A stretch of DNA of 64,000 nt, taken from contig MCFH01000007.1 in NCBI GenBank assembly GCA_002104945.1, positions 482,001-546,000 of the forward strand. The letters are read 5' to 3'. The position numbers and the translations under genes are program-made. The notes below the pieces were generated by a model. That model saw only the letters and a list, made by a program, of their open reading frames with translations, made no database searches and had not been told where the DNA came from. Positions 49,398 through 64,000 of this stretch are shown here, one piece after another; position 1 is the first letter of the stretch, and every line of letters begins with the position of its first letter. The stretch is from Piromyces finnis. Its lineage: Eukaryota; Neocallimastigomycota; Neocallimastigomycetes; Neocallimastigales; Neocallimastigaceae.

Positions 49398-52300
49398 TTA
49401 AAATAATTTAATAATCTCTTCTGCAATAAGTTCATCTTCTAAATTCCATGATATTTTAACTAAATTTCTAGAGGGCGAAATTCTGACTTCTACTGAACGA
49501 ATGGTTAATATACTTTCATCATGATCTTCTCCATGACTGTTGGAGGAAGAGGAATTATTTTCATCTTCAGATATAGTATTATAAATATCTTCTATATCAT
49601 TATAAATAGTTCTATTATCCTCGTCTGCTGCTTTTTCTTTCCCTTTGTTTTTATTTGTTGTGATTTGCGGATTACCTGTATTTTCATTATTTTCTTTGGA
49701 TTTTTGTTTTTCTTGATTTTCATTGGTATGCATAGTATGTACATTTTGTTTCTTTGAACGTGTTAACATTTCTATTTCATGCAATGAAATACACGGCTCA
49801 ATATCATTTACAACTGATTTGGTATCATGATTATTTTTTGTTGACTCTTTTTCTTTATCCTTGATATCTTTTTCTTTTTCCTTAGGATTACGTTTACTAT
49901 AGGAAATGGAGGAAGAGGATGTTCCCACTTCAATATTTTCATTTGTCGAATAAACTAAACCTGTTGAACTTGTTAATAAATTAAGAGAACTTTCTCCTTC
50001 TATCCTTAAATTTATCTGTCTTTGGGGTGGAATGGATGAGGAATGCTCGGAATTCATTGGTATATTAAAGGAATCACGAAAAACAAACGATTTATTTTCA
50101 TGAAGTTTACGATAAATTCTTTTTTTCGTAATTAAATTATCTAAAATATAATACTTTAATTCAATTAAAATTCGATCTTCTAAATTGATTTGATCATACT
50201 TTTTTTCAGCTATTTCTTGTTCCTGTTCTAGTGTTTTAATTTCTTCTTCTTCATTAACTTCACCTTCTTCAATGGCCTCTTTTTTATTTTCTTCTTCCAT
50301 ATTATCTTTTTTATCCTTTTCATCGTTATCTTCCTCTTCACTTTCCTTATCTTTTTCTTCGCTTTCCGTGGAATCATAGTATTTTAATTCCTCTTCTAAA
50401 TGTTCTCTTCGAATGTCCGCTAAAAGGTTTAGGGTGGAGGAATCACACGATGCATTCTTACTATTTTCCTTATTAATTGATTTTAATTTATTTAAAAGTC
50501 TTTTCAAATCATAATTCTTCTTTCTAATACAAAATTTAACTTTTTTGTCAATGAAACCACGATCATTCGCAATGGTTTCTTCATTAACAATCTTAATATG
50601 ATTACGATCAAAATCTTGAAAAGATTGTCCTTGAACTTCATAGGTAATATCACTTTTATTTTCATTTAAATACCATGAACCTTCATTCCATCGACTTCTT
50701 TGGGTTAATGATGTTTCTCTATCGGGATTTGAGTCATTATTTAAATCCCAAAGCATCACCCCTCTAAACGGTAAATGTCGGATAGGTTTCATATATTTTA
50801 TCGGGACATTCGCAATAGGCTTAGAAAGAATATCCGTAATACTTTCGTTGCCTGTTCCATTTTTATTCTTTTCTCCCTGCGTAAAATGATTATTGAATTT
50901 TCGAACTTTTAATTTTAGATTTTCTTCTGATAATTTATCGCTCAACTCTCTTTTTCTCTTCTTTTCATTATCTATACTGCTATCGATGTCTTGTTTCGTT
51001 GGTTCCATTTTTATATTATTATTCTCGGTATTTTGAATCGACCATGAATTAGCATCAATATTTTCTTCTTTTATATAAAAATGAGACGGTGGCAGGTTTG
51101 ATTGCATTTCCTGTTTAATATTCATTGAACTTTCATTTTCCTTTTTAATTAAGATATTCTCGGATGAAGCAGAATTATTTGATTCATATTTTATGTTACT
51201 TATCGGGGTATCTATTTGCATGGCTTCTTGTTTAATAGAACTACTATTTGTATTGTCTTCTTCTTTTTTTACCCTGCTTCTTTGATCGTTTCTTGCGATA
51301 TTAGAATTTTCGTCGATAAGGGGTTCGTCAGAAGAAACACATGGTAAATCACCAATTTTGTCAATATCAATAGCATCTAAACTTTTCGCTGTAGACGTAT
51401 ATGCTAAGTAATCGTCCAGTGATTTTTTGATGACATCAACCGAAAGATCAACTTTGATATTTCTCTTTGTATTTATCGTTACTGTTTTACCGTTAGGAGG
51501 ATAATACACCGGAATTTTAATTTCATCCTCAATTTGACGAGCTAAATATTTCATTTTTTCTTTTTCACCATGAACAAATATAACATTTTTTGGTTCACAC
51601 ATACCAATCATTTGCATAATACCTTTAGCATCAGCATGAGCTGAAAAGGAAAGATTTTCAACTTTTAAATTGACATTAATTTTATTGAAGCGATCAATTT
51701 CAATAATTTTATCACCTGCTAAAACTTTATTACCAACTGTACCAGCAACACAATATCCAGGAAGAATAACCATATTTTTTGGATCTGGTGCCCATTTCTT
51801 AAATACATTTAATGATGTACCAGCATGTAACATACCTGGGGAAGCAAAAAGAACCATGGGTCCTGGATTGTCCGCATAATGAGAATCCCAAGGTTTAATG
51901 TGATTAAAATCAAACATATTTCTTTCAACAAAATTTTTTTTAATTTTTTCATTGGTCCAGTTAATAAAAACTTTATAAATATTATTTGCTTTTGAGGTCA
52001 TACCCGTTGAAAAGTAAATTGGTATTTTTAATCCCATTCTTTCCCAAAAACTTTCAATTAAAATACATAATTCTTGGGCACGACCTAAGGCAAATACTGG
52101 AATTAACACCTTACCTCCTTCTAATACACAGTTATGGACTTTTTTAAGAAAGGTTTGTTCTCTTGTACGTTTAGATTCACGAATAACAGTAGCATATGTG
52201 GTTTCAGTGATTAAAACATCTGGTTTGCATTTATCAATCCAAGCAGCACCTAAATGTCTATCAGGGGTCATATTATAATCACCAGTATATACAATGGAAT

Positions 52301-53110
52301 TACTACCAATAGTGATTTTAAAAAGACATGCCCCTAGAACGTGTCCAGCATAATATGCCTTGATTTCTAAATCATCACACACTTTTACCGATTCATGTAA
52401 ATTAATGATGGTTACCTTTTTCATACTATCTTTAATCATTTGAGCAGTAAAAAAATTAGAATCACCTCTTTTATCTACAGTAATTTTACGAAAATCTTCT
52501 AATAGTAAAGGGCAGATAGCTTTAGTTGGTGCAGTCATATAAATAGGACCATCATATCCTACCATTTCAGTAAAATAAGGTATTGCACCACAATGATCTA
52601 AATGAAAATGAGAAATTAAAAGACAATCAATCATTTCATTGATGTTATTGCCATTCTTTGTAATGTAGGAGAAATCTGGGAATCTTCTTTCATCGTTGTA
52701 ACCCATATCTTTAAAATTTTAAAAAATATCAACAATAATATTATTTTATACGAAAAAAATATATGAATTATTAAAAATAATTTTTTAAAAATAATAAAGA
52801 TTTTTTAAATACTATTTATTAAAATAGGAAATGAAATTTTAAATGAATTTCAAATTTTAATTTGAAATTCAATTTAATATATACTAAATTTTACTTTATA
52901 TTTTGTCTTTAGAATAGTATTTTTATGAAATCAAACAATACATTCTATTATTTTAATACTATTTTATAGCATATATGTATATATTCATACAAATTTAATT
53001 TTAAAAATATTGTCTAAATAAAAAAATTTTTTTATTTATGGAATTTCAAATTAGACTAATTTATAAAAAATTAATAAAAGTTCCAAATCAAATCAAATCA
53101 AATTAAAAAA

Positions 53111-53141
<31 letters not shown>

Positions 53142-53250
53142 ACTTACGCATTCCACAATCAAGCATAATATTTTTTCCACCAAAAGATATAAGAATGCAA
53201 CTTCTTCCTACATCTTGACCTGCACCTAATGGTACAATTTTTATTGACAT
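49398..53250 (-). CDS. INTS11: INTS11, Integrator complex endonuclease (CPSF3L)
   Basis: Predicted two exons, 53250-53148 and 52708-49398, giving about 1137 aa. The intron splits the codon for His35 and restores DCGMHMG. The protein is a metallo-beta-lactamase/beta-CASP RNA endonuclease that cleaves snRNA and attenuated nascent transcripts. Zinc motifs: DCG, HFHLDH (His68, His70, Asp72, His73), His157 in GHVLGA, Asp178 in TGDYN; beta-CASP: Glu203 in ITETTYA and SAHAD. The N-terminal [13 protein letters not shown] and [11 protein letters not shown] are characteristic of INTS11 rather than CPSF73, which is why I prefer Integrator. After about residue 480 comes a roughly 500-residue Glu/Asn/Ser/Lys-rich insert, then a C-terminal domain ending [17 protein letters not shown], like the INTS11 tail. 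Human INTS11 is about 600 aa, so the insert is the oddity. Catalytic residues are all present. Confidence 0.94.
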
Positions 53251-55410
53251 TTTTGATGACTTTTTGTGAATATTTTCTATGAAAAAAAAAAAAAATTTTT
53301 TTTATTGTTGCCTTTGAATGGTAAAGTTTATGCAGTTAAAAAAAAAATAAATCAGGTTTAATAAAATATATTTTTCTTTAATATGGATTTATAAAGTTAC
53401 GTTTATAATTTTGAAAATTAACAAAAATAAATAAGTAAAAAAGATTAATTTCTAGAAAAAATTTCAAATTAAATTGAAATTTCATACTTACAAATTTAAA
53501 AATAATTAATTACTTTTTTTTTTTTTAATTAATTGTATTACTTTATTGTATGATAACTCATTTATTATTAATAATATTATAAAATAATAATTTATATATT
53601 TTATGATTCAAAAGGTATATGGTATATACATAATAAAATCAAATTTGAAATTTGATTTCTATTTTATTGAAATTTCTTTTATAAAGGAAATAAAACTAAA
53701 AATAAATATAAATTTAGTTAATTTGATGGTTAATAAATTTTTAATTAATATTTATTTAATTATTAATAATTCTGGTATTGTCGCTTTTTTTTCTTCTTTT
53801 ATTTTTTAGGTAGAAATTTTAAAATTTATAGGTGGTTAAAGTTACTAAAAATTAATTAATAAAAAAAAAAAAAAAATAAAATTAAAATTAAAAGCTATTT
53901 TTTTTTTTTTTGAAAGAAAAATGATTGATATTGAAGGAATCGAATTTGAACTTTTTTTTAATATTTATCGGAATTGTTATACTAATGATTGATAAAAATG
54001 TACTAACAATTTTTTAATATTTCATAGTTAATATCGGTATATTTCGTTATGAGAAAAAAAAAGAATTTATATTAATTTATTATTATTTTTTTTTTAAAAA
54101 AAAAAAAAAAAGATGAAGGGTTGGTATTGAATTTATTTCTTTATATAGATAATAGATAAATAAACAATTAATTAATTTATACAACTTTTTATAAAGTTCA
54201 TACTTGCGTTAAAAAAAATATTGTATATATAGAATATAAAATGTAAAAACCACTCATTCAAATAAAATTAAAAGATGTTATTAGTTACATTATTCTTTTG
54301 AAAGTATTTAAATATACTATTTTTGATAACAATATTTAGCATTATATAAACGAAATAATTATTAAATAAATATTAAAACTATACTTTTGAGGAAAAATAA
54401 AACCATTAAAACACTCAAGAAAATGGTTTCTTTTTCCCTTTCCTTTAAAAATTTAAAATTTTCTTGTCCTTCAAAAAAATTTAATTCCAACTTCTATGTT
54501 ACACAAAAATAATTAATAAATTTATAAAGTTGTTCTTACATAAAATTTAAAAGTTGAAGTTTTTTTTTAAAAAAAAAAAAAAAAAGAAATAATATTGTAA
54601 AAGTTGTTTTCTTTTTTTTCCTTATTATTATTATTATTAAAAAATATTTACGTAGTAAAAGTATATATATATATATTTTTAAATCCTTTAATTCGTAGTT
54701 TCCATATTTTAAAAGATTACATATAAAAATTAAAAAAATTTTATTGATTTATTTTAATATATTATTTCTATTTATACAATATATTTCAATATATATAAAT
54801 ATTATATAAGGACAATACTATTTAATCTACAAAAAATTTTTAAAAACTCACCTTTTTAAAAAAAAAATTTATTTTATAATTTCAACGATAAAAAAAAAAG
54901 AGAGAGAGAAAATTGGGAAATTCGTATAGTAAATAGTTAAATTTATTGTTCTCTAGAATCATTAAAATATTTTTAATATATATATATACCAAATTTATAT
55001 TATTATTTATTTAAATTCATATTTTAATGTAAGTTCAAAATAAATACAAATAATTGATAATTAAAAAAAAAATTCTTATTTTATAATACATAAAATAGTA
55101 TAAAGTTTTTTCTAAACATTAAATTATATTAATAGGAAATAATATAATATATAACATTGTAATTTAATATTAATATTTAATGCAATTAAATTGAATTTCA
55201 TTTGTTATATATTTGGATTATTAAAATATTGATTACCCTTTTTTTATATTATATTATAGTTATATATATATATATTTTTCTTTGTTTTAAAAACTTATCA
55301 AGATTTAAATTAATATTTTTATATCAAATATATTATAATATTATATATATTATTTACAAAAATTTATTATTAATTTTTACTCAAAAAACTGCTAAAAAAA
55401 GAAAATAAAA
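53251..55410. other. AT-rich divergent intergenic region
   Basis: Spacer between INTS11 (-) and the SANT/Myb-like gene (+), expected to hold both promoters. Only A/T runs are visible; a purine stretch GAGAGAGAGA lies near 54900. Confidence 0.55.
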
Positions 55411-56347
55411 ATGTCAATTCCAAAACCACGTAGTATGCCAGTAGGCTTTAGAAATATTCTTCGTCCAAACGATTCAACTTCATTATGGAATTGTACTTTA
55501 TCTCCAGGTTGGACTCAAGAAGAATCAGATATTTTAAGAGATGCTCTAATATTTTATGGTATTGGTAATTGGAAGGATATTATTGAACATGGTTGCTTGC
55601 CTGACAAAACTAATGCTCAAATGAATTTACAATTACAAAGAATGCTAGGTCAGCAAAGTACAGCAGGTAAATTTTTGAATATATATATATATATATTTTC
55701 CACAAATACAATTATTTTTATAAAATAATAATAGTAATAACAATAAACACAAAAATTATAATAATAATAAGGACGGTAATAATAAAACATCTAATAATGT
55801 AAAATTAATACGTTTATTTTTTTAAATTTTAATATGTATAAAAAAGAATTTCAAAATCTTCATATTGATCCATATGAAATTGGTAAAATTAATTCTCAAA
55901 AACAAGGACCAAATATTAGAAGAAAAAACGGATTTATTATTAATACAGGAGGTAATTTCTCAAAATTAGAATTTTATTATATATATATGCATAAGAAAAA
56001 ATAAATTATTTTAACTATATAAATCAATTATTTATATTCCAATAAAATATAATATAGGTAAATTATCAAGGGAAGATATTAAGAGAAAGATACAAGAAAA
56101 TAAAGAAAAGTATGTTGTTGTTGTTGTTGTTGTTTATCTATAATTTTGAATTATGTAATTAAATTGAAAATCTTAATAATTATATTGTATATATAAAAAT
56201 AGCTATGAATTACCAGAAGAAGTTTGGAGTAAAATAGTATTACCAAACAGAGAAGTTGTAAGTATATTATACATTGTATTAAAGTATTATTAATTATTTA
56301 ATTATATTGATTGATTAATATATATTTATTGTTAATAATTGTATTTA

Positions 56348-56380
<33 letters not shown>

Positions 56381-57150
56381 TAATAAAAAATAAAGTTCAA
56401 GAAGGTATTATAAAACATTTTTTTTTTATATTTTACTATTATTGTTATTATTTTAATTGGGATAAAGTAAAGATATTAATTAACTAATAAAAAAAATAAC
56501 TTTAACAAATTTTTTTTTTTAAAAAAATAAAAAGCGATTAATGAAAAAAGACAAAAATTAAATAAACTAGAGGAAGAATTAGATTCTGTTTTAAAACAAA
56601 TTGTTAATAGAAGAAGAGAACTTCGTGGTATGACACCATTAAAAGAAACCGAAATGAAATCTATTGTAAATAGAAGTAATCAAAATGATACCAAGACTGA
56701 AGAAAAAGAAATTAAAGAAGAAGAATCAACTACTGTAAATGAAGAGAAGGTAAACAAAAACTATAATAATAAAAAAGATTTATTTGTTTTATTATTCATT
56801 TTTTTTTATTATTAATTTCTCTTTTTTTTTTACTTTTTTTTTTATTGTTGTTAAATAACTATTGGGATAATAAATTGTAAATTAATTTACATGAATGAAC
56901 AAATAAACATTAAAAATAGATTGAAAATACAGAAACTTCAAGTATATCTATTATTTCAACAAATGAAAATGAACAATCAGAAAATATAAGCAGTAGTAGT
57001 CCTATAGTAAAAAGTGAACAAAAGAAAAAGAGAGTAGTTAGTAGAAGAAAAAATAAAAGACGTGTAAATAGTGATGACGAAGACTTTTTACCTCCAGGAA
57101 AAAGTCGTTCAAAAAGAACTCGTAGAACTCCAAAAAAATCAAGTAACTAA
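55411..57150 (+). CDS. SANT/Myb-like nuclear protein of unknown function
   Basis: Predicted seven exons: 55411-55666, 55847-55951, 56058-56109, 56203-56257, 56380-56404, 56535-56749, 56920-57150, giving about 312 aa. The N-terminal region at about residues 30-80 (WTQEESDILRDALIFYGIGNWKDI...GCLPDKTNAQ) is a single Myb/SANT helix-turn-helix repeat with three spaced aromatic positions. A conserved-looking block FQNLHIDPYEIGKINS.KQGPNIRRKNG follows, then a predicted helix (EKRQKLNKLEEELDSVL), an acidic stretch and a Lys/Arg/Ser-rich tail with several nuclear-localisation-like clusters. The fifth exon is only 25 nt and is needed to keep the frame between exons 4 and 6. I recognise no named orthologue. 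Chromatin or transcription role is inferred from the SANT fold and basic tail. Confidence 0.8.
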
Positions 57151-57435
57151 ACTAACTAATCTCTAAGGAACTTTTTTTTTTATTAAAAAAAAAAAGTTAT
57201 CATAATATTTATCATCATCATCGTAATACTTAAGTACATTTTTCTTATAAAATATTTATTTTTATACTATTTATAGAGTAATTCTTTCATTCATTATCAT
57301 AGTATGTTAATTAAGAAAAGCGGTATAAATTGAATAAAATTAAATAAAGTATTTATTAAATCAATAATTTATTTATTTATTATTATTTATTATCATTTAT
57401 ATATATATATATATATATATAAAATGTTTAAGGTT

Positions 57436-57474
<39 letters not shown>

Positions 57475-57658
57475 TGAAATTTATCTATTTTTCTATAGTA
57501 TTTTATTATATTTTTTTATACTTTATGGTTTTCTTTTTTTTTTTTTTTTTTTAAATATATTACATTAAAAATGGTATAAAATAAAATAAAAAAAAATTTT
57601 TTTTTTTATTTTTTATTTTCAATCTATTTATATTATCATTATAATCATTAATACTAAT
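57151..57658. other. Convergent AT-rich spacer
   Basis: About 0.5 kb between the ends of the SANT gene and MDM10, with a long T run at 57438-57466. No gene. Confidence 0.6.
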
Positions 57659-59490
<1,832 letters not shown>

Positions 59491-60188
59491 CTTCGATATT
59501 TATTATTATAAATTAATACTTGTTGGTATTTTTCTTTTTTGGTATATGATTTACTTCAATAAGTAAAAAAAAAAAAAAAAAAAAAGACAATTTAAGCTAC
59601 AGAGAAAATTTTAATTTTAAATTTAATAAAAATTTGATTTTAATTATTCTATCTTTATTTCTTTTTTCTTTTCTTTTTTTTATGACAACTACAAATTATA
59701 TGGGTTATTGTCGTTTTTATTATTATTACATATATATAATTTATTTTTTTTTATATAATTATATTTTCTTTTTTTTTTTTTTTTTTCTATTTAAATTTCT
59801 TTCTTTTATTTTTTAAATTAAACTAATTTTTCAAAAGTTTCTTTAAGAAAAAAAACAAATTTTATAAATGTTTAAAAAATAAAAATCTTTAATATAATTA
59901 ACGCGCCACTTTTTATTTATCATTATTTAATTTAGTTTAACTTTATTTATATTATTTATTTTATAAGCGCCATAATTCATTAATATACAAAATTTAGTTG
60001 ATTTTTTTTTTTATGGAGATGTCTTAAATAATAATGAGAAAGATAACTTTAAAAAAAAAGAAATAAATAAAAAGATTTTAAAAACTTAATAGAATATTAA
60101 GGTAAATAATAAATTAAATATTATCTAATGTATATAAGGTATAATTATATATATATATATATATTTTTTTTTTTTTGCAACATGAACT
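59491..60188. other. AT-rich spacer upstream of MDM10 and downstream of IFT80
   Basis: About 0.7 kb of A/T-rich DNA holding the MDM10 promoter and the IFT80 3' end. A slightly less A/T patch (ACGCGCCAC, 59900-59908, and AAGCGCCAT, 59965-59973) is the only visible feature. Confidence 0.55.

Positions 60189-64000
<3,812 letters not shown>

Noticed and set aside
49398-53250. CPSF73/YSH1 (mRNA 3'-end nuclease)
   Set aside because: Same nuclease family, but the [13 protein letters not shown] start, the [11 protein letters not shown] block and the C-terminal tail match INTS11 better.

Overview
The window is nuclear DNA of a very AT-rich eukaryote. Genes are split by many short GT..AG introns (about 50-250 bp). 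Intergenic DNA is almost pure A/T with long A/T homopolymers and (AAT)n tracts. The best match is an early-diverging flagellated fungus, most plausibly an anaerobic gut chytrid (Neocallimastigomycota). The supporting genes are IFT80 (a ciliary gene, so the organism makes flagellated cells), the fungal outer-membrane protein MDM10, INTS11 (lost from yeasts), SUEL-lectin/GT34 surface enzymes and a GH24 lysozyme. A dictyostelid would share the composition and Asn runs but should lack IFT80. The assignment is inference.

Layout. 2.0-14.6 kb: two tandem P4-ATPase (lipid flippase) paralogues on the + strand with matching introns. 15.3-17.2 kb: KAE1/OSGEP (tRNA t6A synthesis). 19.9-20.6 kb: a membrane RING-CH protein. 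21.74-22.19 kb: an unexplained GC-richer island with a tiered hairpin. 23.1-25.7 kb: a repeat protein built from 16 copies of a KIxxDCATI module, with a one-base frame break near its 3' end. 26.9-27.4 kb: a small Cys-rich, probably GPI-anchored protein. 29.1-30.3 kb: a type II membrane GT8 glycosyltransferase. 31.7-33.4 kb: phosphomannose isomerase (- strand).

36.3-46.3 kb is the most unusual part. Two near-identical GT34 glycosyltransferase genes with a lumenal SUEL lectin module lie in tandem on the - strand. The left copy carries a premature stop. Between them sits a complete, young LTR retroelement (38495-43962) with 216-bp LTRs differing at 2 positions, a 5-bp target duplication (GAAAC) and a perfect polypurine tract. 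No gag-pol is visible inside it. In the element's own sense it carries an intact, intronless secreted GH24 lysozyme gene. A polyadenylated tRNA-derived SINE (39682-40279, 13-bp target duplication) is nested inside. A diverged relative of the LTR lies near 48.7 kb.

49.4-53.3 kb: INTS11 (Integrator endonuclease, - strand) with a long disordered insert. 55.4-57.2 kb: a SANT/Myb-like nuclear protein with a 25-nt micro-exon (+). 57.7-59.5 kb: MDM10 (-). 60.2 kb to the right edge: IFT80 (-), running off the window. Apart from the GT34 pair and the retroelement the genes are independent housekeeping or surface functions, and no operon-like logic is expected.

Exon boundaries were set by eye from GT..AG sites, reading frame and remembered family conservation; none were tested by alignment or transcripts.
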